Position numbers and translations under genes: made by a program
The notes under the pieces: generated by a model
The model's input: the letters and a program-made list of their open reading frames with translations, nothing else
What the model was told of the DNA's origin: nothing
The model's database searches: none
Assembly: GCF_008831285.2 (NCBI RefSeq)
Contig: NW_022204732.1
Coordinates: 10,001 to 22,500, forward strand
Source: Nymphaea colorata
Lineage: Eukaryota > Streptophyta > Magnoliopsida > Nymphaeales > Nymphaeaceae
Length of the DNA: 12,500 nt
Direction of reading: 5' to 3'
Shown here: piece by piece, positions 6,001 through 12,500 of the stretch
Numbering within the stretch: the stretch's first letter is position 1
Layout: every line of letters begins with the position of its first letter

Positions 6001-8205
6001 TCGTGGACTGAGAAGTCAAGAGATGCCTTTGAGAAGCTAAAGGCAGCTCTGATGTCCGCCCCGGTACTAACTCTACCCGATTTTACAAAGACATTCACCA
6101 TCGAAACGGACGCTTGTGAAGTCGGAGTAGGAGCGGTACTTGGGCAAGATAACCACCCCATTGCCTACATGTCAAAGGCCTTAACCAGCAGGGCCAAACC
6201 TCTTTCTACATACGAGAAAGAGCTACTCGCTATTGTTATGGCAGTGGAGAAATGGCGTCCATATCTGATTGGACGCAAATTTACGGTCAGGACCGACCAA
6301 AATAGCTTAAAGTATATGCTCAAACAACGCGTGTCAACCCCTACCCAGCAAAGATGGCTAGCAAAGCTATTGGGGTATGATTTCGAAATTGAGTATAAAA
6401 AAGGTCCTGAAAACAAGGCGGCTGATTCACTTTCCCGCTTGGCTGAACAATTGATGACATTGTCAGTAGTGGAAACGGATATTTGGGATCGGTTAGCAAA
6501 CGAACAGCAGAATGATGAATCGCTGAGGCTAATCAAAGCTTCGATCCAGCAAAACCCGGGTTCCATTCCCTTCTACTCAGTCAAGGGAAACATTTTGTAT
6601 AGGAAGGACAAGGCAGTAGTCCCTCCTATCTCTGAGCTTAAGCAGGAATTCCTGCATCATTTTCATGACACTCCAGCCGCAGGTCATGAAGGGGTCGCCA
6701 AGACCTTAAGCCGCATCAAAGCTCAGTTTTGGTGGAAAGGTATGAAGGCTGAAGTACAGGCCTATGTAAAGAAGTGTGTAGTGTGCCAGCGAGAGAAGTA
6801 TGAGGCAATCAAGCCTCCAGGCCATTTGAATCCTCTCCCGGTACCTACAAAACCGTGGACCGACGTCACGATGGATTTCATCGATGCCATGCCTCGATCA
6901 GAAGGAAAAGAGGCAGTATTAGTAGTGGTCGATCGGCTCACGAAATATAGCCACTTCGCACCTTTACCACGGTTATATCAAGGGCCCCTCGTGGCCAACG
7001 TCTACCATGAGTATATAGGAAAGTTGCATGGAATGCCACAGTCCGTCGTCTGCGACCGGGACTCAATTTTTCTAAGTGCATTCTGGCAAGAATACATGAA
7101 GAACATGGGGACGAAACTAAATTTCAGTACCGCCCACCACCCTCAAACAGATGGGCAGAGTGAGATAGTGAACCGGTCCTTGGAGACCTACTTACGTTGC
7201 TTTGCGGGTGAACGACCAGCCACTTGGGTGAAATACCTACCCTGGGCAGAATGGTCGTATAATACAAGTCTGCACTCGTCGACAGGCATGACCCCTTACG
7301 AGGGCGTATATGGTTTTCCCCCTCCATCGATTCCACACTACGAAGGAGGTACTGCAGAAGACGACAGTGTTGACTGCGAATTGCGCACAAGGGAAGAAGT
7401 ATTAGAATCCCTAAAACAGAACATTGTGAAAGCGCAAAACCGTATGAAGCAGGTATACGACAAAGGCAGGAAGGATCGGGAATTTGAGGTGGGTGACTAC
7501 GTGTGGCTTAAGAGACTGCCTCTTAAGCAGAAATCCTTGATGGGTCAGCCGTATTCCAAACTGCTGCCTCGTTATTATGGACCTTATCCAGTGGTTCAAA
7601 AGGTTGGGAAGGCCGCCTACAGACTTGGCCTCCCCAGAACAGCATTGGTGCACCCTGTATTTCATGTTACGAGGCTGAAGCCTCATCAAGGGGATGTACC
7701 AACACTAATAGAGCAGGTCCCGGATAACTTGCCTACTCCCTATCGCATTCTCAAACATAGGTATGTCCAAAGACAAGGGAGGATGAGGCACGAGGTACTT
7801 GTGGAATGGGAAGGACCCGACAGGGGTACTTCTTGGGAAGAATTTGGGTCGATTGTTCATCGCTTCCCCTCTTCAAGCGCTCGAGGACAAGCGCAAGGTA
7901 GGGAGGGGGAATCTGTTACGGACCTACCCAGCGGTCCAGACCCAGTTGAGACCGAGCCCGCCGAATCTAGCAGAAGGAAGCGCAAGGCTTCTGATATTGG
8001 AGCTCGTTCTCTTCAATGTATTAAGGCCAGTCCCAGGAAGAGTCAAGAAGCACCAGAGATAGTTGCAGCGGGAGGAGTGGGAGGAGCAACTAGGTCGTCA
8101 ACGGTGCTCAAACAGGTCCAGTCTCAGGGTGACACAGGTTCCAAGGTTAGACTCGCCGAGCTAGAATCGTCCCAGCCAAACGAGTCCACTTCACGCGACC
8201 CTTGA
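3019..8205 (+). CDS. Gag-Pol polyprotein of a chromovirus (Gag, protease, RT, RNase H, integrase, chromodomain), single frame, 1728 aa
   Basis: The start is the first in-frame ATG (3019, context AAAATGG, A at -3 and G at +4). The open frame reaches back to 3001 but only with TTG. Residue positions are from this ATG. A charged coiled-coil-like stretch covers ~43-98. The Gag core is at ~207-375, and a zinc knuckle C437-C440-H448-C450 (CX2CX7HXC) follows. A Ser/Glu/Asp-rich linker is at ~463-490. Protease has DSGAT with catalytic D546. RT is at ~730-920 with D821 and FFDD (D885, D886). RNase H is at ~1025-1140 with D1031, E1068, D1093 and D1136. Integrase has zinc ligands H1216, H1223, C1253 and C1256; the catalytic triad D1286, D1346, E1382 has the exact D-35-E spacing; GPY is at 1521. 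The chromodomain is at ~1573-1618. No stop or frameshift is seen. Gag and Pol share one frame, so Gag:Pol ratio must come from processing or RNA-level control. The product would assemble particles, copy the RNA and integrate the DNA. The last 97 codons lie inside the 3' LTR. Confidence 0.97.
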   Translation: MGKSKKNVNSDEPVLEENPHDTPEEAQPSQRGQVPDYALGRILSIEKELLQMRTDMAKVENLRKKEMDRQNADRQKEMDEIRTMFRQMSTAQTQAIVAERTTQGPNAQRGKGLLAVPGYQTDTEINPNNISHVGTSTEGGRLMRPPQDRYQQEPYSEYYRTPRGPRIGQTLQNPMYELSDGEDESPLRPRRTRREPTRLEERRTPSVKYDFPKFNGEHLREWLFMAERFFMCHRIPQEEWIEIATANMTGEATTHYLWFEHKTVDPTWEKYKASLQLHFGESTFIDYDEDLKNLVQTSNVPTYQKQFERLASMVQWPEKALIGAFKGGLRSDIKREMKIHRFDHLEECFAMARLYEERIEERKEEKREKKARRADKQRKKPSFSSASRTKFRENKGRELVPYNRGNEFRPHPRPGRELPTRYLSPKQIEEYRKKGLCFRCEGKWEKNHQCKALFNIVVIDEPETSSSSESDSSSSSESSSSSDEEILVRRKGKKIEPKETHQEETSTKEEKSEEVESLHSIQDPHKANAMRVFGRINGQKVLILLDSGATNNFLTEEAAERCRITLTESNPQTIIVGGGLRLKCIHEGKGLDVSIKKKTFKVDCLVIPLEGVDLILGMPWFLTWKDIHWDVKNFSMTFIPEGEEESITIQGLASSTRPKTALRSIQHDQPACWVLTMATDVPFSEEKVEEPIPPMIQSVLNRFPEIFDEPKGLPPKRAYDHRIVLAQGAEPVNVRPYRYGHSQKAEIERLVKEMLESGIIRPSCSPFSSPVLLVKKKDNTWRFCIDYRALNEVTVKDRHPIPVIDELLDELAGATIFSKIDLRAGYHQIRMFDEDVLKTAFRTHDGHYEFLVMPFGLTNAPATFQRCMNDVFRAHLRDFILVFFDDILIYSKDEEQHQRHLEITLDILKEHHLFAKMSKCSFGQSSIGYLGHIVSRDGVRADPEKLQAMEKWPLPKDLKSLRGFLGLTGYYRRFIQGYGIIAQPLTQMLKKGSFSWTEKSRDAFEKLKAALMSAPVLTLPDFTKTFTIETDACEVGVGAVLGQDNHPIAYMSKALTSRAKPLSTYEKELLAIVMAVEKWRPYLIGRKFTVRTDQNSLKYMLKQRVSTPTQQRWLAKLLGYDFEIEYKKGPENKAADSLSRLAEQLMTLSVVETDIWDRLANEQQNDESLRLIKASIQQNPGSIPFYSVKGNILYRKDKAVVPPISELKQEFLHHFHDTPAAGHEGVAKTLSRIKAQFWWKGMKAEVQAYVKKCVVCQREKYEAIKPPGHLNPLPVPTKPWTDVTMDFIDAMPRSEGKEAVLVVVDRLTKYSHFAPLPRLYQGPLVANVYHEYIGKLHGMPQSVVCDRDSIFLSAFWQEYMKNMGTKLNFSTAHHPQTDGQSEIVNRSLETYLRCFAGERPATWVKYLPWAEWSYNTSLHSSTGMTPYEGVYGFPPPSIPHYEGGTAEDDSVDCELRTREEVLESLKQNIVKAQNRMKQVYDKGRKDREFEVGDYVWLKRLPLKQKSLMGQPYSKLLPRYYGPYPVVQKVGKAAYRLGLPRTALVHPVFHVTRLKPHQGDVPTLIEQVPDNLPTPYRILKHRYVQRQGRMRHEVLVEWEGPDRGTSWEEFGSIVHRFPSSSARGQAQGREGESVTDLPSGPDPVETEPAESSRRKRKASDIGARSLQCIKASPRKSQEAPEIVAAGGVGGATRSSTVLKQVQSQGDTGSKVRLAELESSQPNESTSRDP
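7735..7872 (+). other. Chromodomain at the end of integrase (part of the polyprotein)
   Basis: Polyprotein residues ~1573-1618 show the chromodomain pattern: a β-strand EVLVEWEG with W1597, a short acidic loop, then SWEEF (W1606) and an amphipathic end running to RFP. It follows the integrase GPY/F region, the chromovirus position. In the family this module steers integration towards marked chromatin, often heterochromatin. The first aromatic of the HP1-type cage is not obvious, so methyl-lysine binding of the classic kind is uncertain; many plant chromoviral chromodomains also lack cage residues. Confidence 0.8.
7901..7911 (+). other. Polypurine tract (plus-strand primer)
   Basis: GGGAGGGGGAA lies two bases before the 3' LTR start at 7914. 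The purine run resists RNase H and primes plus-strand synthesis. It is also translated, falling in the polyprotein just after the chromodomain. Confidence 0.92.
7914..8205 (+). other. C-terminal polyprotein tail encoded inside the 3' LTR (U3)
   Basis: The reading frame crosses the LTR boundary without a stop and ends at TGA 8203-8205, so residues ~1632-1728 come from U3. The tail is rich in Ser, Pro, Gly, Glu and Lys and looks disordered. It contains a basic cluster RRKRK (1652-1656) that could act as a nuclear localisation signal. I recognise no domain. Overlap of pol with the 3' LTR is known in some chromoviruses. Because the 5' LTR is copied from this sequence, the same codons must also sit upstream of the promoter in the off-window 5' U3, where they are not expected to be translated. 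Confidence 0.8.
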
Positions 8206-8529
8206 GACGTCCTAAGATCCAAGTCTTAGGTAAACGGCTCGGTCAAACCTGACCGAGCTCTTGAGTCAACACACCGAAGTGAGGGCGGGTCCCCTCACAA
8301 GGTCCCCACCCTGGGTTCAAAAGATCCAGGGGCTCGAACCTTACCTTTGCGCGTGGGCACTAGGCCCGTTTTGCTTTATGAATAACAAGTAAATAAAGTT
8401 AGTCTTAGGCTTGTTAATAGTAGGATTCGAGGTAGGAACCTAGCCTAGCGGGTTGTGCTTGGCGTTTTGGATTTGGGGTCTTGGGTAGAGAGTGAGATCT
8501 GGATTGTAGACTCGCTCAAATAGGATTAG
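8206..8529 (+). promoter_or_regulatory. U3 region between polyprotein stop and TATA box, with three inverted repeats
   Basis: This non-coding part of U3 is promoter-proximal in the 5' LTR and 3' UTR in the transcript. Three inverted repeats lie within 95 bases: GCTCGGTCA/TGACCGAGC (8237-8245, 8250-8258, loop AACC), GTGAGGG/CCCTCAC (8279-8285, 8292-8298) and CCCTGG/CCAGGG (8309-8314, 8326-8331). An ATG occurs at 8378, upstream of the TATA box. As DNA the repeats may be protein-binding palindromes; as RNA they may be 3' UTR hairpins. Confidence 0.5.
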
Positions 8530-8537
8530 TATAAATA
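8530..8537 (+). promoter_or_regulatory. TATA box of the LTR promoter
   Basis: TATAAATA lies in an AT-rich spot (8521-8560) within otherwise GC-rich LTR. It is the best plant TATA match in the LTR and predicts a start site near 8560-8565. The functional copy is in the 5' LTR, off-window. The placement agrees with the ATG pattern: ATGs occur upstream of it (for example 8378) and are almost absent downstream. Confidence 0.72.
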
Positions 8538-8942
8538 CTTTTGGATCATTGTAATTCGTATCAAAGATTAAGGAATTGAAAGCATTTTGCGCAAGGCGCT
8601 CTTTCTCCTCCGTGCGAGGTTTGGCTCTCCCTCCTCATTCTCGAGGAACTCTGAATCAGAAATCAAAGCACAGCCCTTGCTCGTGAGTGCAAGCTTGTGC
8701 CCTCTCATCCCCTCGCGCCCCCTTCCCACCGTGGCGTTTCTTCCTCTCTTGAAGCACTTGAAGCACCGGCGGTGAACCAGCCAACGCTCAAGTTGGACGG
8801 CTTGCGGCGGATCTTCTTCCTCACCGGCTGAGATCCCTCCCTTGTCCACGGCATCATCCCCCTTCAAAGCGTATTTCAGCAAAGTTCAGCGCCTTCTTCA
8901 CGGTCACGGTGAGGCTGAGAGGCTGTTCTGGCAGCAGGGAAG

Positions 8943-8966
8943 ATTGAATCCATTTCTGGATTCAAT
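8943..8966 (+). other. Perfect 10-bp hairpin with TTTC loop (leader, 3' LTR copy)
   Basis: ATTGAATCCA at 8943-8952 is followed after four bases by its exact reverse complement at 8957-8966. It lies ~380 bases after the predicted start site, so it would be in the RNA. The 5' LTR copy is off-window. Function unknown. Confidence 0.55.
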
Positions 8967-9061
8967 ATCGACGGCAGTAAAGGTTAGTGGCTTGATTTCG
9001 TGTTTTCCTTGCGTTTTTAGGATTCCGGTCTAGGGGAGAGCACTCCCGAGGTTTCTGTTCT

Positions 9062-9080
9062 TTCTCGGTCTACCCGAGAA
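9062..9080 (+). other. 7-bp hairpin (leader, 3' LTR copy)
   Basis: TTCTCGG (9062-9068) pairs with CCGAGAA (9074-9080) around a five-base loop. It lies between the 10-bp hairpins at 8943 and 9391. Short enough that chance is possible. Confidence 0.35.
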
Positions 9081-9390
9081 CAGAGCGAGAGTTCTCAGGT
9101 GAAGACTCTCTAGGCGAAGTCCTAATCGCATTTGGAAACATTGATTTCGGCGCTCTTTCCTTGCCAAATCAAGCGTGTGAGATTTGGAGAAACGGCCACG
9201 GATTGAGTTCGATCCCTCGGCCTGTTTCTGCATTTCTGTTCCTCGGTGCAGCAGAGCCGAATCTGCTAGTTGGAGTAATCGGGCCGCAGAAAACTATTTT
9301 TCGCATTCTAGTTGGAATCGCCCTCTCTCAAGTATCGCGTTGGTCTTTCCCAAGTTCCATCCGATAGCGGAATAGAGGTCTCGGCTTCCT

Positions 9391-9414
9391 GCCGGAATTC
9401 TGCTGAATTCCGGC
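9391..9414 (+). other. Perfect 10-bp hairpin with TGCT loop (3' LTR copy)
   Basis: Identical to the hairpin at 20-43. It is part of an imperfect internal duplication: the ~45 bases from 9369 resemble the ~45 bases from 9558, but the second copy (9558-9602) has lost the palindrome. Confidence 0.6.
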
Positions 9415-11598
9415 CAGCTCCACGTTGTTCTCTAGTCCAGCAGCCTAATCACTGTTGTATCTTGAGTTCCATCCGTGGGAAATTAGCGTGCTTAAGTTCA
9501 TTAGATTCGCCGGTAAGGGAATTCCGATATAGTCAAATTGGAGCCCATTCCGACGGTGGAATAGTGAGTTCGGCTGTCCGCCGAAATTCTGCTGCTTCTC
9601 CATTCCGCTCTGCATTTTCCGGCAGAACTCGTGACCCGAGGCGTGAAGGACGACATTGCCCTTGCTCCGGTGAAAGCTGTAGTGAAGACGACGAGGACAC
9701 CTTGGTCAATTTGGGAGGCGTCGCTCAAACCGTGCCACCGGTCGCATCAAGCTCGAACCCACTCGACTTCGGTTGAACCAGGTAAGTCTAATCTTGTCCC
9801 TTGCCTCTGCCACGTGTCCTCCATCCGAGCCATCTCCCTCAACCCGAAAACCAGTTATTTCCTAAGAGTTCCACTTCGAGTAAGTTTAGGAAAGTGCCCC
9901 CCTAGTTCGTAGGATCCACCTCGCCACCTCATCCCACTTTACTTGTTGCTCGGTCTTCCCCTTAGTCGCATGTAGTTGTGGCCGCACATCTTGCCACGTG
10001 TCACCATCTCAAGCCTCACGACTCAGCCCTTCCTCCACCTCGTCAAGTCACTTCTCCATTGAGTACTCGCGTCTTGCCACCTCTCCCTTGCCTTTTTTCC
10101 CCACTTAGCGCACCTCTCCCCCAACTCGCGCCCCTCTTCCTAAACTTTAGGAAAAGCACCCGAGGACTCGTTCCTCCCTTGGCTGTCTCTCCACCTCGCC
10201 CAACCGCAGCTAGTCTCCACCCTTGATCTGTCCACGTGTCTCCATCTCCCCTTCTTCGAAGTCCACTAAGCTACATCGTGTAGCTATCTCCCCTTTTTCC
10301 CGATTCTAGTCTAGGTTCATCCCCCTTCTCTTTAGGAAAGCATTTCACCTTTCCCTTGTTGATAGGCATTCCCTTAGCGCACTCTAGCTGACCCGTTCAT
10401 CTTGCCAAGTGGCGAGCATCCAGGCCTTCACCTACTCGACCTAACCCACTTGGTCCTAACCCAGCTAAACCTTAACCGGACTTACCCAGTCGACCTCTTC
10501 TAGGTCTTAACCCAAGTAGACTGAACCCGACCTGACCTAGCCTAGTAGGAACTCGGTCAAACCCGAGGCACCTTAGGTTGAACCCAATTGACTCGAGTTT
10601 ATCTCGAGTGTCCCATTGACCAGACCCAACCGAGCTCATTTGTGATCTCTCTTCATCTCCAACCAGCTCGCTAAGTCCCAACACCCGAGCCTTACCTTAG
10701 CTCTGCTTCCTCTAGCCTACCCTAGCCTTTAACCTCACTTCGCTTAACCAGCCTACCCGTAGAGCTCTGCCCGTCCAAGCTAACCCGACCTTAGCTAGGG
10801 ACTAGGAACAGCCGGAGACGCTAGCCGCTCGCTAGCCGTCGTCGGCCAGCCCCTCGGCCACCCGCGCCGTCGTCGGCATTCCTTGTCGATAACCGTGGCC
10901 GAGCCACTTCCAGCGCCAGGTAGGTAGGCACTGCCGCAAGGCTTTCGCCCCCCTCGGCCGCGCCGCATCCCGCAGGCGCATCTCAGGCGACAGGCGGTCG
11001 CCTCCTCCTTCCGTCAGCACCGCGGCATCCAGCCCGCGTCTCAGGTGACAGGTGGTCGCACAACCTGTCGGCACTCTGTCTGTCTGCCCGGTCGACAGTA
11101 AGCTCGTCTAGGCTACTCGTCCGCAGGTTCGCCCACAACAGCAGCCGATTGTTCTCGGCAGTGCACTGCCCGTCAGTACCGACAGCAGGCGGCTGTCTCG
11201 GCCAGCAGTCTGTCCACGTCGTCCGACAGCAGGAGGCTGTCCAGGCCGCGCGCTTCACGCCGGCCCGTGAGCTGCAATACCCGGGGCTTAGGTATTCTAC
11301 CCCGTGGTCTCTCGGCACAGCCAAGGCAGCGCCTTGGTCGGTAACGCTCTCCAGCCTTTGTAGATTCGGGGAGGGTGTTCATTCTGTTTTTGCACTAGGA
11401 TTTCATCTAGTTTATTTAATTTGTTGTTTTAGCCCAGGCTTCGGCCAAGCTCCTCACTGTGGCACCTCGAGGGTCTTATTGCCCGAGACACGGTCGCAAG
11501 GAGCAGACCTACCCATTTACTTTCGTTGGGTGTGGTTTGTCCGTTAGAAGTGGTTTGCATGGTTTGGTGTGTTTGTGAGTGAGTTGAGAGTAATCTTT

Positions 11599-11645
11599 GT
11601 ATCGCTTGCGTTTGTACTAGCCTGTAACCCCTGTAGTTGTTTGTA
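11599..11645 (+). terminator. TGTA cluster: candidate polyadenylation far-upstream element (3' LTR copy)
   Basis: Identical to 2229-2275. In the 3' LTR it would direct 3' end formation of the element's RNA, somewhere between about 11650 and 11800. Based on motif density alone. Confidence 0.35.
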
Positions 11646-11850
11646 ATAGGTTATTCCTTAGTTAGGTTGGGAAACTTAACCCTGTGTAACTTTATCCTAG
11701 GGGTTGTGCGCCGGGGTTTGTCCGGCCGGGTAGATTAATTGTACTAAATTTTATTTAGGAATTTTGGTTTTTAGGTAGTACTCAAGTCGGTCTTGGCAGT
11801 AGGAGCGTCTTGGTTAGGAAATTCTGGCCTAATCGGGACGAGTCCTAACA

Positions 11851-12500
<650 letters not shown>

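Larger units (their letters stand above)
1..11850 (+). mobile_element. Ty3/Gypsy chromovirus LTR retrotransposon, near full length (5' end cut by the window)
   Basis: Seen: two near-identical direct repeats (1-2480 and 9372-11850) flank an internal part with a tRNA-iMet primer-binding site, a gag-pol polyprotein in the order protease, RT, RNase H, integrase, chromodomain, and a polypurine tract. RT before integrase places it in Ty3/Gypsy (Metaviridae); the terminal chromodomain makes it a chromovirus. Total size by inference is about 13.3 kb: two LTRs of ~3.94 kb plus 5433 internal bases (2481-7913). About 1.46 kb of the 5' LTR and the upstream target-site copy are off-window. All required parts appear intact and the LTRs are almost identical, so I infer a recent, possibly still competent insertion. 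The long LTRs recall Tekay/Del elements, but the Gag core (a W-aromatic-AERFF type) differs from the Tekay Gag I know, so I leave the clade open. Confidence 0.96.
7914..11850 (+). repeat. 3' LTR, complete (3937 bp, TGTTA...TAACA)
   Basis: The start is set by TGTTACGGAC directly after the polypurine tract; the end is set by ...GTCCTAACA, aligned with the end of the 5' LTR at 2480. The ends form an imperfect inverted repeat (TGTTA-C-GGAC against GTCCTAACA) with the canonical TG...CA. A length of 3937 bp is large for a chromovirus. The first 292 bases encode the C-terminus of the polyprotein. U3 runs to about 8560 by inference from the TATA box at 8530; the rest is R and U5. The five flanking bases are GAACT (11851-11855). 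The expected matching 5-bp target duplication lies before the off-window 5' LTR start and cannot be checked here. Confidence 0.97.

Noticed and set aside
6165-6566. 133-codon antisense frame inside pol
   Set aside because: It is the shadow of the RNase H coding frame; no family features.
8301-8340. tRNA-like T-arm (GGGTTCAAA…GAACC)
   Set aside because: No acceptor, D or anticodon arms can be placed around it.
8983-9020. Small intron with donor AG|GTTAGT and acceptor TTTTTAG
   Set aside because: Thirty-eight bases is below the size plants splice.
9312-9776. 154-codon open frame in the 3' LTR
   Set aside because: It starts with TTG and contains no ATG; plant translation would not begin there.

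Overview
The window is almost entirely one very young, apparently intact Ty3/Gypsy LTR retrotransposon of the chromovirus type, followed by about 650 bases of host or older-repeat flank. The organism is almost certainly a land plant. The evidence is a primer-binding site matching plant initiator tRNA-Met, a single-frame gag-pol polyprotein with the plant chromovirus domain order ending in a chromodomain, and long LTRs. I cannot name the species.

Layout. Bases 1-2480 are the 3' part of the 5' LTR; about 1.46 kb of it lies before the window. The primer-binding site is at 2483-2496. A 520-base untranslated leader follows, and then one uninterrupted polyprotein gene (3019-8205, 1728 codons) encoding Gag with a zinc knuckle, protease, reverse transcriptase, RNase H, integrase and a chromodomain. 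A polypurine tract at 7901-7911 precedes the complete 3' LTR (7914-11850, 3937 bases, TGTTA...TAACA). The polyprotein gene runs 292 bases into the 3' LTR, so its last 97 codons lie in U3. Bases 11851-12500 hold a short coding-like open frame and about two and a half copies of a ~200-bp imperfect tandem repeat with a conserved hairpin core.

The LTRs can be compared over 2480 bases. By eye they differ by a single one-base indel and no substitution, so insertion is recent. With all catalytic motifs intact, the element is a candidate for current activity.

The most striking signal is in the leader. A TATA box at 8530 in the LTR implies transcription from about 8560 (the 5' LTR equivalent is off-window), giving a leader of roughly 3.8 kb before the gag ATG. 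That whole span contains only two ATG triplets on the sense strand, although its reverse complement has over forty. One of the two is an immediate start-stop (ATG TAG, 599-604); the other opens a 7-codon frame (2189-2212). The gag ATG at 3019 is effectively the first usable start codon. This looks like selection for ribosome access through an unusually long leader. A consensus splice donor at 411 and a T-rich acceptor at 2061 could also remove most of the leader from a subset of transcripts. Several perfect short hairpins lie in U3, in the leader, and between the primer-binding site and gag.
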